From contig DBTX01000040.1 in assembly GCA_002307275.1 (NCBI GenBank), forward strand, positions 114,681 through 154,034: DNA of 39,354 nucleotides. The letters are read 5' to 3'. Each line of letters begins with the position of its first letter. Positions within the stretch are counted from its first letter, which is position 1. The notes under the pieces are model-generated. The model worked only from the letters and a program-made list of their open reading frames with translations. It was not told where the DNA came from and ran no database searches. The stretch comes from Hungateiclostridiaceae bacterium UBA1305. Lineage in GTDB: Bacteria; Bacillota; Clostridia; Acetivibrionales; DTU013. Shown here piece after piece: positions 16,428 through 24,958 of this stretch. Made by a program: the position numbers and the translations under genes.

Positions 16428-17270
16428 TCAACCCTTCCAGCTGACGATATAGACAAGCTCACCAGCTTCAAGGTTTGGATTTTCTGCAAGCCATGAGCCT
16501 TCAAGCCCAAGTTCTCGTGCAGCAAGCTCAAAATGGCACATTGCTATACCCATGTCAATGTTTTGAATCTTTATGTCCTTAAAGACATTGTTGTAAGCTT
16601 TGTTCTCATCCATATAAAAATGATAAACATTTTTATCGCTATCCTTGATGATCCTCCAAGGCTGTTTGTTGGAAGCAGAAGGTGCCAGTCTGACAGCCTC
16701 AAGCACTTCGTAATAATTGCTGCAGACTGATTTATCAAGTGGGGCGGAGAGATTTGAGAGGTAGAAAAGCTTGCCGAATTCTTTTCTATTATCGCCTCCA
16801 GATACTTTTCGGACGACTTTATCCATTATCGATCTTTTATCGGCTGCATAACCCAGAGGTGAAATTGCAGGAATCACCTCATCCTTTGAAGCATTCATTC
16901 CCAATGCAATATTGCTTCTGTTCAGAGAACCTGCCAACCAGACCGTACCCAGCCCCATTGAGGTGGCCATCAATACATTCTTCTCCATGCTGTATCCGAA
17001 ATCTTCCATAGATTTTTCACCTGTTTTAACAGTACCAGCTATGAAAATGGCGGCGCCTTTAATGTTACCGTACGAGACAACCTTTTTTAGCTCGTTTTCT
17101 GTACTCTCGGATGCATGGATTATTTTAAACCTGATTGCACTTCCGAAGGGGCCTTTCGTATTTTCCTCCATAATGTCGCTTAGTGCCTTAAGTTTACTGC
17201 TTTCTACCTTCTTTGCATCATATGTCCTTACAGAACGCCTCGTTTTTATTAAATCCAAAACCTTATCCAT
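16428..17270 (-). CDS. Nitroreductase family protein (TM1586-like, double-length)
   Basis: A 280-residue flavoprotein-type oxidoreductase. The N-terminal half has the FMN-phosphate motif 'IKTRRSVRTYDAKKV' (about residues 8-22) and 'MATSMGLGTVWLAGSLNRS' (about 101-119). The C-terminal half has a second core, 'YEVLEAVRLAPSASNKQPWR' (about 188-207), and 'IDMGIAMCHFELAARELGLE'. This internally duplicated arrangement matches the TM1586-type nitroreductase family, in which one chain supplies what is normally a dimer. The substrate is unknown. The ribosome site GGGAGG overlaps the end of a broken TetR-type regulator gene immediately upstream on the same strand, so the two were probably once an operon. 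Confidence 0.87.
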   Translation of the reverse strand: MDKVLDLIKTRRSVRTYDAKKVESSKLKALSDIMEENTKGPFGSAIRFKIIHASESTENELKKVVSYGNIKGAAIFIAGTVKTGEKSMEDFGYSMEKNVLMATSMGLGTVWLAGSLNRSNIALGMNASKDEVIPAISPLGYAADKRSIMDKVVRKVSGGDNRKEFGKLFYLSNLSAPLDKSVCSNYYEVLEAVRLAPSASNKQPWRIIKDSDKNVYHFYMDENKAYNNVFKDIKIQNIDMGIAMCHFELAARELGLEGSWLAENPNLEAGELVYIVSWKG

Positions 17271-17281
17271 AAGTAACCTCC

Positions 17282-17512
17282 CTATAAATATTGAAATAAT
17301 ATGTGTCTATTTGGGTATTTCATACGCTCAGAGATATACTTCATTATTTTTTCCTTGCAGCCAGGAATTTTGTCCGCCTCTTTAAAAACTGCAGTCAGAA
17401 AAGTATCTGCTTCATTAAAAATAATCTCTGTATAAATACTTTCCTTATTTTTGAAATAATAGTACAGTAAATATTGTTTATTACCATCTTCCTTTGATGC
17501 CGTATATCCATA
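17282..17512 (-). pseudogene. Remnant of a TetR/AcrR-family regulator gene
   Basis: On the minus strand a 76-codon frame reads 'YGYTASKEDGNKQYLLYYYF' then 'KNKESIYTEIIFNEADTFLT' and ends '...RHILFQYL' at a TAG (17282-17284). The YYYFKNKE turn is the hallmark of the recognition helix of TetR-type DNA-binding domains, and YGYTA is the usual sequence just before the helix-turn-helix. Between the two, about five residues are missing compared with the family. An in-frame TAA (17513-17515) cuts off the start, and the ligand domain is truncated to about 50 residues. It lies directly before the nitroreductase gene, whose regulator it probably was. The remaining bases up to 17697 show no further coding similarity. 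Confidence 0.72.
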
Positions 17513-17697
17513 TTATAGACAATAAAAGATAAACATGTTATATTTATTCAAATTGGATTAACAAAATTGACTAATTGGTGCCTTGTCCATTCTTATATTA
17601 CTGTTTAAAGGAGATTCTCAGAGAAGGAATTGAAAAAGGTGTACATGAAAGCATACGCATTCCATAGCTTTTTATACCTATCACAGGAGGAATCAGT

Positions 17698-18465
17698 ATG
17701 GCAAAAGAGAAAAAGACAACAATTATTTTCTTAGTGGCGACATTCCTTATAAGCGGCATCTGTTACTGGGTTTATTTTTCCGTGGGAGAGAAAGCTTCTC
17801 CAATAGCAGTTATACTGATGGGTTGTCCGAGTCTTGTTGCTATTATTCTTAAAATAATTTATTACAGAAAAGAAAGCATCCTGGGTTTTAAATTATGCAG
17901 TTTTAAATTCATTCTTATGGGAATATTCATACCGGCGGTATACTTGGGAGTATCTTACGGTATCTACTGGATCAGCAATCCGGCGTCTTTTACCGGACAG
18001 ATGGATCTAAATTCCATCATACCTCTCATCCTTGACTTTCTCTTTGGGATCTTACTTGTAATGGGTGAAGAAGTCGGATGGAGGGGCTTTCTACTTACAA
18101 GAATGGACCTCTTTTGCGACCGCACGTGGGCAATCATTCTAAATGGCTTCATTTGGGCGTTATGGCATTATCCCGCTATCATAGCAGGACTTTACTACAA
18201 CGGCACACCGCTATGGTATCACCTTCCAATATTTACTGCTGAGGCAGTATTGGTAACAGCCGTCATGTCATTCCTAAGATTTAAATCCAAAAGTCTGTGG
18301 CCTGTAATATTGCTACATGCAAGCCATAATTACATCAGTCAAATGCTAACCCCTCTGAGTAGCTCAGCTATCAGCGGGTATTTCGTGGGAGAGACCGGAT
18401 TTATTACGATGTTATGTATCACGGGGATTGTCTTTATCCTGTTCAAGAAGACCCGAAAGGCCTAA
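17698..18465 (+). CDS. CPBP-family intramembrane protease (CAAX protease-like)
   Basis: A 255-residue protein with about seven to eight membrane segments. It has the family's catalytic motifs: 'GEEVGWRGFL' (E124, E125, R129), 'WALWHYP' (H157) and 'LLHASHNY' (H207, H210, N211). Eukaryotic relatives cleave prenylated proteins; bacterial members act in bacteriocin self-immunity or membrane-protein turnover. The target is not visible here. AGGAGG lies 9-10 bases before the ATG. It is a single gene, with no bacteriocin-like neighbour in the window. Confidence 0.88.
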   Translation: MAKEKKTTIIFLVATFLISGICYWVYFSVGEKASPIAVILMGCPSLVAIILKIIYYRKESILGFKLCSFKFILMGIFIPAVYLGVSYGIYWISNPASFTGQMDLNSIIPLILDFLFGILLVMGEEVGWRGFLLTRMDLFCDRTWAIILNGFIWALWHYPAIIAGLYYNGTPLWYHLPIFTAEAVLVTAVMSFLRFKSKSLWPVILLHASHNYISQMLTPLSSSAISGYFVGETGFITMLCITGIVFILFKKTRKA

Positions 18466-18544
18466 ATATTGACTCTTCGTGTCTTTTAATGTGATTAGGT
18501 ACGATTTAGACAAAAATATGAACATTCAAAACATGAACGTTCCG

Positions 18545-18593
18545 GAAAGTGAATCAGAAGCTCACCATTTCAATCACGATGTAATTCACTTTC
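18545..18593. repeat. Inverted repeat before rpmE
   Basis: Perfect 10-base arms GAAAGTGAAT (18545-18554) and ATTCACTTTC (18584-18593), 29 bases apart, with no T-run. It is the only structure I see in the 295-base gap between the CPBP gene and rpmE apart from the promoter. Confidence 0.4.
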
Positions 18594-18660
18594 TAATGTC
18601 AAATAGCATTCAATTGATATGCAGAACAGAGATCGAAAAGGTGGTATAATAAAATAGGAC

Positions 18661-18689
18661 TTGATAACAGTCTCAGGATATGTTAAAAT
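18661..18689 (+). promoter_or_regulatory. Probable sigma-A promoter of rpmE
   Basis: TTGATA (18661-18666), 17 bases, TAAAAT (18684-18689) with a TG one base upstream of the -10. A second extended -10, TGGTATAAT at 18642-18650, lies just before it without a clear -35. Confidence 0.55.
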
Positions 18690-18760
18690 ATTTTTTGCCT
18701 TATTGCGTGAGCAAAATGGCACAATCTATTTTGCAAAAAGGCGAAGGAAGGTGAATTACG

Positions 18761-18973
18761 ATGAAGGAAAAAATCCATCCAAAATACGAAGAAGCAGTAG
18801 TAAAGTGCGCTTGCGGTGAGACCTTCACAACAGGTTCCACCAAAAAGAACCTGCACGTTGAAATATGCTCCAAGTGTCATCCATTCTTTACAGGTAAGCA
18901 GAAGCTTGTCGATACCGGAGGACGCGTGGAAAAATTCAAGAAGAAATTCGGCATCGTGGATGACCGCGGTTAA
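18761..18973 (+). CDS. rpmE: 50S ribosomal protein L31
   Basis: A 70-residue protein of the zinc-binding L31 type. It has 'VVKCACGETFTTGSTKKNLH' followed by 'VEICSKCHPFFTGKQK', so all four zinc-ligand cysteines (CxC and CxxC) are present. The conserved 'VDTGGRVEKFKKKFG' end is intact. L31 bridges the large and small ribosomal subunits. AAGGAAGGTG lies upstream of the ATG. rpmE followed by a DUF1385 gene and prmC is a common order in clostridia. A terminator separates it from the DUF1385 gene. Confidence 0.97.
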   Translation: MKEKIHPKYEEAVVKCACGETFTTGSTKKNLHVEICSKCHPFFTGKQKLVDTGGRVEKFKKKFGIVDDRG

Positions 18974-19026
18974 ATATTTACAGGCAACGAATACAATTTG
19001 AAAAAAGTGTATAAAGGTGTTACACT

Positions 19027-19060
19027 AAAGGCTGAAGATTCACTCAGCCTTTATTTTTTT
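19027..19060 (+). terminator. Terminator after rpmE
   Basis: AAAGGCTGA (19027-19035) pairs with TCAGCCTTT (19044-19052), followed by a T-run to 19060. Confidence 0.9.
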
Positions 19061-19090
19061 ATTGGTATAATCAGGATACAGGGGGAAATT

Positions 19091-20017
19091 ATGAAAAAAA
19101 CGTCGATAGGCGGACAGGCACTGCTGGAAGGTCTCCTGATGATGGGGCCTGAAAACATTGCAATAGCAGTTAGGAAACCTGATGGTGAAATCGTTCTGGA
19201 CAAAAAGCCTTTGCCTGTTAAATCAAAATGGGCCAAGATACCTTTTATTCGTGGATGCGTGAACTTATTCAGGCAGATGATCGTCGGAGTGAAAGCACTT
19301 ATGTATTCAGCTGATTTTGTTGAGCTTGAAGATGAGGCAGATCAGAAACCTTCCAAATTTGATGAGTTCATTGAAAAGCTTTTTAAAGACAAGGGCAAGG
19401 ATGCAGTGATTTACGTATCCGTGATTTTATCGCTTGCACTGAGCGTAGGCCTTTTCATCCTGCTGCCGAACCTCCTTGCCGGCTTTTTGCATTTTAGCAA
19501 AAATGGCGCAGGTGTTGTTTACTATAACCTTTTTGAGGGTCTTATCAGGATAGCAATATTTGTAATATACATTTATCTTGCGACATTGCTGAATGATATA
19601 AAAAGGGTATGGCAGTATCACGGAGCAGAACATAAGTCTATTCACTGCTATGAACACGGGGAGGAACTGACGGTTGAAAATATTAGAAAATACTCCACAA
19701 AGCATCCTCGCTGCGGTACCTCGTTTCTTTTCCTGGTTATGATCATAAGTATTATCATGTTCTCATTCCTGGGATGGCATAACGCGATCATTAATGCTTT
19801 ATTGAGATTGTTGCTGATACCGCTGGTTGCGGGTGTAGCGTATGAGATATTGAAGTTTGCGGGCAGACACACGGACTGGCCGGTGATGAAGGTCATCAAT
19901 GCACCTGGTATGATGTTCCAGCTTTTGACCACCAGGGAACCTGACGATTCTCAGATAGAAGTGGCGATAGTAGCGTTGGAAAATGTAATTGTGAAAGATG
20001 AATCGGATAAGTGGTAG
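19091..20017 (+). CDS. DUF1385 (YqhQ-like) membrane protein
   Basis: A 308-residue protein. The signature is 'KTSIGGQALLEGLLMMGPEN' at the N-terminus, then 'IPFIRGCVNLFRQM', three to four membrane segments between about residues 110 and 265, a conserved 'YHGAEHKSIHCYEHGEELTV' and 'STKHPRCGTSFLF'. The His/Cys/Glu motifs suggest metal binding at the membrane. The family role is not established. I start at ATG 19091 (GGGGGA upstream), not the earlier TTG at 18998, because that extension runs through the rpmE terminator. It precedes prmC by 29 bases and is probably cotranscribed with it. Confidence 0.88.
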   Translation: MKKTSIGGQALLEGLLMMGPENIAIAVRKPDGEIVLDKKPLPVKSKWAKIPFIRGCVNLFRQMIVGVKALMYSADFVELEDEADQKPSKFDEFIEKLFKDKGKDAVIYVSVILSLALSVGLFILLPNLLAGFLHFSKNGAGVVYYNLFEGLIRIAIFVIYIYLATLLNDIKRVWQYHGAEHKSIHCYEHGEELTVENIRKYSTKHPRCGTSFLFLVMIISIIMFSFLGWHNAIINALLRLLLIPLVAGVAYEILKFAGRHTDWPVMKVINAPGMMFQLLTTREPDDSQIEVAIVALENVIVKDESDKW

Positions 20018-20046
20018 GATAGGAGCCACGCTGAGGTTTAGTGAAG

Positions 20047-20892
20047 ATGACTGTAAACGAAGTGTATAAAAAGGGGACAGCAATATTGAAAAATGCAGGT
20101 AATGAGGCCCCGGCAAATGATGCCGGGGCACTGCTTTGCTTTATCGCAGATCGCGACCGTACATTCTTGTATGCTCACAATACCGATATCCTCGATGACA
20201 CTCTCCTTATAAGCTATCTTGCATTACTGGAACGCCGTGCTTCGGGGGAACCCCTTCAGTATCTTACGGGCCTGCAGGAATTCATGTCGCTTCCTTTCAG
20301 GGTTGGGCCGGGTGTGCTGGTTCCCAGACAGGATACGGAAGTGCTGGTTGAAACCGTAATCAATTTTTGCAGGGACCGAACAGGAACGATTGATATACTT
20401 GACATCGGAACAGGTTCAGGCTGTATTGCCGTAAGCCTTGCTCATTATATACATGGCTGCAAAGTCGTAGCGATTGACAGAATGTCAGACGCACTGGCCA
20501 TAGCGGAGAAGAATGCACTCGAAAACGGGGCCGCCGGCAGGATCGAGTTTATTAGAAGCGATTTGTTTGAGGCAATTGCAGGCAGGCAATTTGATGTGAT
20601 TGTTTCGAACCCGCCATATATCAGGACGGGGGATATATGCAGCCTGCAGAAGGAAGTCCGGTGCCATGAGCCAGCAGCGGCTCTGGATGGAGGTGCCAAT
20701 GGTCTGGAGTTTTACAGGGAAATCGTAAAATGTGCTCCGGGATTTCTGCGGGAGAGGGGCTCACTTGTATTCGAAACCGGTTATGACCAGGCCGCGGAGG
20801 TTACTGTACTGATGGCTGATAAGTTTGAACAAGTACGGATTTATAAGGATTTGGCAGGTGTTGAGAGAGTGGTTTCCGGCATTTGCAGGTAA
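20047..20892 (+). CDS. prmC: Peptide chain release factor N5-glutamine methyltransferase PrmC
   Basis: A protein of about 281 residues that methylates the Gln of the GGQ motif in release factors RF1 and RF2, using S-adenosylmethionine. The N-terminal helical domain ends in 'RRASGEPLQYLTGLQEFMSL'. Then come 'VGPGVLVPRQDTEVLVE', the SAM-binding loop 'DILDIGTGSGCIAVSLA', 'VVAIDRMSDALAIAEKNA' and the catalytic 'VSNPPYIRTGD'. ATG 20047 has GAGGT 9 bases upstream; GTG 20041 is in frame but too close to it. The usual partner prfA is not next to it: the ech operon follows after about 200 bases of AT-rich DNA in which I see no clear terminator. Confidence 0.95.
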   Translation: MTVNEVYKKGTAILKNAGNEAPANDAGALLCFIADRDRTFLYAHNTDILDDTLLISYLALLERRASGEPLQYLTGLQEFMSLPFRVGPGVLVPRQDTEVLVETVINFCRDRTGTIDILDIGTGSGCIAVSLAHYIHGCKVVAIDRMSDALAIAEKNALENGAAGRIEFIRSDLFEAIAGRQFDVIVSNPPYIRTGDICSLQKEVRCHEPAAALDGGANGLEFYREIVKCAPGFLRERGSLVFETGYDQAAEVTVLMADKFEQVRIYKDLAGVERVVSGICR

Positions 20893-21095
20893 AAATTCAT
20901 TGTGTGTATACAAAATCCAACACAAATCCTTGAATACCGCAGGTTTAAAGAGTTTGACGAATATGATAATACATTTTTAGCGAAATTAAATAGTTGAATT
21001 TGTAGCTAAAATATTGTAATATTATAACGCATTAATAAACGTGAGGAATTATTATATACTTTATTTACGTTAAATTAATTGAAAGGGGCACAATT

Positions 21096-23063
21096 GTGGA
21101 AACATATCTGTTACTGGCCATAGCCATACTATTACCTGTGTTTTGCGCCGGACTCTGTTTTGTCTTCAAGGGTAAAACCAGCCGCAGCGTAATAGTAGTG
21201 ACTGCCGCTCTGATTTTGGCTACTAATGCTGCGATGCTTGTCAGCAAGCTCTTGGCGGCCGGAGGGAAATTGACATTGGGGCTTGAGTCTCCAATTATTG
21301 ACGTAAACCTGATTGTAGAACTACTGGATCTGGCACTGCTTATATATATCATTTATATAGGTTTTTCGCTTAGGAAGCCATTGATATCTACACTAGCGGT
21401 ACTTCAGCTTATTCCTGTAGTACTGTTTGAAATGTTCGGCTCGGTAAAAGAACCTGCCAGTGCATTTGTAATTGACTACCTGTCACTGGTGATGATTTTG
21501 CTGATATCGATCATAGGTCCTATTATCATGGTATATGCAATAGGCTACATGCATGAGCATGAAGAGCACCTGCATCTTAAGAAATCGAAACAGCCCAGGT
21601 TTTTCATCATCATATTCATATTCCTGGGTGCCATGAACGGACTGGTTATTACAAACAACCTGATGTGGATGTACTTCTTTTGGGAGGTCACTACACTTTG
21701 TTCGTTCCTTCTCATATCGCATGACAAGACCGAGGAAGCAATCAAAAACGGTGTTAGAGCCTTATGGATCAACATGCTTGGCGGTGTTGCATTTGCCGTC
21801 GGAATCATTATGATATATAACGCGACAGGTACGATCGCGATTAACGAACTTGTCAGTATGAAACCCGCTGCCGCATTTGCAGGCTTACTGCCGATCGGAC
21901 TCGGGTTACTGTGTTTTGCGGGATTTACGAAGTCGGCACAGTTCCCGTTCCAAAGCTGGCTGCTGGGTGCGATGGTCGCTCCGACACCAGTTTCAGGTCT
22001 TCTTCATTCAAGTACAATGGTTAAAGCCGGCGTTTATCTGGTCGTGCGTTTTGCACCGGCATTCGCAGGTACGATCCTTGGTACGATAGTGGCAGTAGTA
22101 GGCGGCTTTACTTTCCTGGCAGGATCGGCGCTTGCGGTCAGTCAGCGTAATGCCAAGCGTGTTCTGGCATATTCGACGATAGCAAACCTTGGACTTATCA
22201 TATGCTGCGCAGGAATCGGCACGAATGTTGCACTGGGCGCTGCGATACTGCTCATTATATTCCACGCTGTTTCAAAAGGTTTGTTGTTCCTTTGTGTAGG
22301 TACGATAGAGCATGGGATTGGCAGCAGAGACATCGAAGATATGCAGGGCCTGATGAAAAAAATGCCTTTTACCACTGTTATTACAGTACTTGGCATGGTT
22401 TCGATGCTGCTCCCGCCCTTTGGTGTTCTGATAACCAAGTGGCTGGCTATTGAGGCTGCTGTCCATATGCCGCTGGTATTGCTCTTTATCATCATGGGCA
22501 GTGCATTTACAGTGTTCTTCTGGGCGAAATGGATCGGTATCATATTGACGATGTCGTATAAGACCAAATACCCACGTGAGAAGCTGAGAGCATCGATAAA
22601 GGTTTCATTGACAATTCTGATTGTCATTGTGATGGCGGCCAGTATACTGATCGTTCCTTTATTCAACACCTTCGTTGCGCCGCAGCTTGCAGCCAGCGGA
22701 CTGGGAGATGCAAATACGCTGACCACCAGTACGAGCGGTCTTTGGTTGAGTAACGGCGGCAGTACATTCATGGGTGGTTTTGCGTCGATCGGATTCTTTA
22801 TCATATTATTCGCTGTAGTTATGACAATACCGTTCTACTTAATCAGAACGAAGCCCGAAAGAATTAAACCGCCATACATGGGCGGGGAGCATGTACGTGA
22901 CGACATCAGGGGCATAGAGTTTATCGGACCTGGTGACAAGAGAGAAAGCGTTGTAGTGCACAATTATTACTTTAAAAATATACTCGGGGAAGAGAACCTC
23001 ACGCTGTGGGTTAATCTCGCAGCTGCGGCCATAATACTTGTAATGTTTGGGGTGGTGATATAA
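21096..23063 (+). CDS. echA: Ech hydrogenase subunit EchA (NuoL/MrpA-like ion-translocating subunit)
   Basis: A 655-residue integral membrane protein with some 15 or more hydrophobic segments, homologous to the antiporter-like subunits of complex I. Characteristic pieces are 'FFWEVTTLCSFLLISHDKTE' with the conserved lumenal Glu, 'GFTKSAQFPFQSWLLGAMVA' followed by 'PTPVSGLLHSSTMVKAGVYL', and 'HAVSKGLLFLCVG'. This subunit pumps protons or sodium ions driven by electron transfer from reduced ferredoxin to H+. The start is GTG 21096, with AAAGGGG upstream. Its stop overlaps the echB start by one base. It is the first gene of a six-gene echABCDEF operon; the promoter should lie in 20893-21095 but I could not fix it. 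Confidence 0.93.
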   Translation: METYLLLAIAILLPVFCAGLCFVFKGKTSRSVIVVTAALILATNAAMLVSKLLAAGGKLTLGLESPIIDVNLIVELLDLALLIYIIYIGFSLRKPLISTLAVLQLIPVVLFEMFGSVKEPASAFVIDYLSLVMILLISIIGPIIMVYAIGYMHEHEEHLHLKKSKQPRFFIIIFIFLGAMNGLVITNNLMWMYFFWEVTTLCSFLLISHDKTEEAIKNGVRALWINMLGGVAFAVGIIMIYNATGTIAINELVSMKPAAAFAGLLPIGLGLLCFAGFTKSAQFPFQSWLLGAMVAPTPVSGLLHSSTMVKAGVYLVVRFAPAFAGTILGTIVAVVGGFTFLAGSALAVSQRNAKRVLAYSTIANLGLIICCAGIGTNVALGAAILLIIFHAVSKGLLFLCVGTIEHGIGSRDIEDMQGLMKKMPFTTVITVLGMVSMLLPPFGVLITKWLAIEAAVHMPLVLLFIIMGSAFTVFFWAKWIGIILTMSYKTKYPREKLRASIKVSLTILIVIVMAASILIVPLFNTFVAPQLAASGLGDANTLTTSTSGLWLSNGGSTFMGGFASIGFFIILFAVVMTIPFYLIRTKPERIKPPYMGGEHVRDDIRGIEFIGPGDKRESVVVHNYYFKNILGEENLTLWVNLAAAAIILVMFGVVI

Positions 23064-23926
23064 TGAGCTTACTGAATAATATTTTGATTGTTATAGTAAC
23101 ATTGATTGCCGCTCCTATTGTTGGAGGTATTCTCAGCGGGCTGGACAGGAAGATTACCGCCCGTATGCAAAATAGAATGGGTCCTCCGGTTCTGCAGCCG
23201 TTTTATGATTTCTTTAAGCTCTTTGGTAAAGAGAGAATTACAGTTAATCAGACACAGATGGTGTATGTGCTGGGTTACCTGCTTTTTGCAGCAACCTCGC
23301 TCGTTATGCTGGTATTAAAGCAGGATCTGCTGATGCTGGTATTTGTTCTGACGTTTTCAAACCTGTCGCTGGTAATCGGAGCGATGAGCGTCAGGTCACC
23401 GTATAGTAAGATCGGTGCGCAGAGAGAAATCATTCAGATGCTGGCGTATGAACCTGTTCTGCTGCTGATGACTGTTGGTATATATCTTCTGACAAAGAGC
23501 TTCATGATCGAGAGCATTTTCGTATATGATCAGCCGCTGCTGTTCAAGCTGCCGCTGGTATTTCTCGCGTTCCTGTATGTGCTGACGATCAAGCTGAGAA
23601 AGTCACCGTTTGATTTTTCAACATCGCACCATGGGCATCAGGAGCTTGTCAAGGGTTTAACTACTGAATTTTCAGGACCTCAGCTGGCAATAATAGAAAT
23701 GACTCACTGGATTGATCTTGTTCTTCTGCTCGGGATGGTTTCGCTGTTTTTCGCACAGCCTTTATGGGTAGGTATACTTATAGCATTGGCAGCGTATTTC
23801 TTGGAGCTTGTTATTGATAATATCAGTGCGAGGGTCACCTGGAGATGGATGATCAAAGTAACCTGGCTGATCGGTATAGGAGCAGCATTGACGAATATCG
23901 TATGGCTCTATGCCAGGATGAAATAA
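23063..23926 (+). CDS. echB: Ech hydrogenase subunit EchB (NuoH-like)
   Basis: A 287-residue membrane subunit with about eight helices, related to NuoH, which joins the hydrophilic hydrogenase module to the ion pump. Signatures include 'GLDRKITARMQNRMGPPVLQ' followed by 'PFYDFFKLFGKE', 'GAQREIIQMLAYEPVLLL' and 'KSPFDFSTSHHGHQELVKGL' then 'TTEFSGPQLA'. The start overlaps the echA stop (TAATG), which implies translational coupling. A 142-base gap with two perfect hairpins separates it from echC. Confidence 0.94.
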   Translation: MSLLNNILIVIVTLIAAPIVGGILSGLDRKITARMQNRMGPPVLQPFYDFFKLFGKERITVNQTQMVYVLGYLLFAATSLVMLVLKQDLLMLVFVLTFSNLSLVIGAMSVRSPYSKIGAQREIIQMLAYEPVLLLMTVGIYLLTKSFMIESIFVYDQPLLFKLPLVFLAFLYVLTIKLRKSPFDFSTSHHGHQELVKGLTTEFSGPQLAIIEMTHWIDLVLLLGMVSLFFAQPLWVGILIALAAYFLELVIDNISARVTWRWMIKVTWLIGIGAALTNIVWLYARMK

Positions 23927-23945
23927 CGAGGCAAAAAGCCTCGTT
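23925..23945 (+). other. Perfect hairpin directly at the echB stop codon
   Basis: AACGAGGC (23925-23932), loop AAAAA, GCCTCGTT (23938-23945). No T-run follows, so it is not a classical terminator. It may protect the 3' end of the upstream mRNA segment or mark a processing point. Confidence 0.7.
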
Positions 23946-23961
23946 GAAACGCAGCAGCAGT

Positions 23962-23996
23962 AAGAAAATATTTTTTTACAACCGAAATATTTTCTT
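23962..23996 (+). other. Second perfect hairpin between echB and echC
   Basis: AAGAAAATATTT (23962-23973) and AAATATTTTCTT (23985-23996), 12 base pairs, 11-base loop. It is AT-rich and followed only by TTGAA. With the hairpin at 23925-23945 it separates the membrane genes echAB from the soluble genes echCDEF. A looser GAAACGC/GCGTTC pair brackets it. Confidence 0.65.
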
Positions 23997-24068
23997 TGAA
24001 CCGATGCGTTCAAATACTGATTAATTGAAAGAGTGTTAAAGACGTTTATGGAGGTAGGTGTAAGATAA

Positions 24069-24575
24069 ATGGGAATAATGAGTAAATCAAGAAAAAAATC
24101 GCCATGGATAGTGCATTTCGACTGTAACAGCTGCAATGGATGCGATATAGAAACATTGGCATGCCTGACGCCCATGTATGATGTTGAGCGCTTCGGCATT
24201 GTCAATGTCGGTAACCCGAAACATGCCGACGTACTTGTGGTGACCGGTTCTGTCAACAACAGGAATGTACGTGTACTGCAGAATATATATGATCAGATCC
24301 CTGAACCGAAGGCAGTTGTAGCTGTTGGCGCATGTGCCTGCAGCGGTGGTATTTTCAAGGAATGCTACAACGTGTTGGGCGGTATTGACAAGGTCATTCC
24401 TGTAGATGTTTATGTGCCAGGCTGCTGCCCGCGTCCTGAGGCTATCATTGACGGTATTGTCATGGCAGTCGGCAAGATGGATGAAAAGGCAGATCAATTT
24501 AAAAAGAACAGCCGTAAGAAGACAGCAGTTGGAGTGAATTCTGGCGCCGGCGTGCCGGATGGAGGAAGCAAATGA
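24069..24575 (+). CDS. echC: Ech hydrogenase small subunit EchC (NuoB-like)
   Basis: A 168-residue Fe-S subunit that carries the proximal [4Fe-4S] cluster next to the NiFe site. Ligand motifs are 'CNSCNGCDIE' (about residues 19-28), 'AVGACACSGG' and 'VPGCCPRPEAIIDGI'. It lacks the C-terminal extensions of uptake-hydrogenase small subunits and has no Tat signal, as expected of group 4 enzymes facing the cytoplasm. The basic tail 'KKNSRKK' is not conserved in function as far as I know. GGAGGT and AGGTG lie upstream. Its stop overlaps the echD start (ATGA). Confidence 0.95.
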   Translation: MGIMSKSRKKSPWIVHFDCNSCNGCDIETLACLTPMYDVERFGIVNVGNPKHADVLVVTGSVNNRNVRVLQNIYDQIPEPKAVVAVGACACSGGIFKECYNVLGGIDKVIPVDVYVPGCCPRPEAIIDGIVMAVGKMDEKADQFKKNSRKKTAVGVNSGAGVPDGGSK

Positions 24576-24958
24576 TAGAAAACGTAAAACAAATAAACGT
24601 GCAGGAATTGCTGCACGAAGTACAGTCCATGCAGTATGACGGCTGCAGGCTGATAACGGCAACATGTATTGACAATAATGATGATACGATCGATTTGTAT
24701 TATCATTTTGACAAGGATTATGAAATAAGAAATTTAAAGCTCACAGTGCCAAAGGGCAGCGCGGTCCCAAGTATATCAAGAATCTATTTGTGCGCACTGC
24801 TTGTTGAGAATGAAATGAAAGAGCTTTTTGGACTTAACGTTGAAAATATTGCCATAGATTACGGCGGGCACATGCTGTTGTCTGACGGAGCACCGGAAAA
24901 TCCGATGCTCAGACAGCAGATCACGATTGTGAAGAAGGGGGAAGAAAATAATGCCTAA
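24572..24958 (+). CDS. echD: Ech hydrogenase subunit EchD (NuoC-like)
   Basis: A 128-residue soluble subunit related to NuoC, with 'GCRLITATCIDNNDDTIDLY' and 'RIYLCALLVENEMKELFGLN' (compare the ERExxDxxGI motif of NuoC). It supports assembly of the peripheral arm and has no cofactor. It overlaps both neighbours: 4 bases with echC and 8 bases with echE. This tight packing indicates coupled translation. Confidence 0.93.
   Translation: MIENVKQINVQELLHEVQSMQYDGCRLITATCIDNNDDTIDLYYHFDKDYEIRNLKLTVPKGSAVPSISRIYLCALLVENEMKELFGLNVENIAIDYGGHMLLSDGAPENPMLRQQITIVKKGEENNA

Noticed and set aside
18998..19090. Upstream extension of the DUF1385 gene
   Set aside because: It crosses the rpmE terminator, and the family N-terminus begins at the ATG at 19091.
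20893..21095. Promoter candidates before echA (for example TTGAAT at 20994 and TAATAT at 21017)
   Set aside because: Several equally weak combinations occur in AT-rich DNA, so none is supported over the others.
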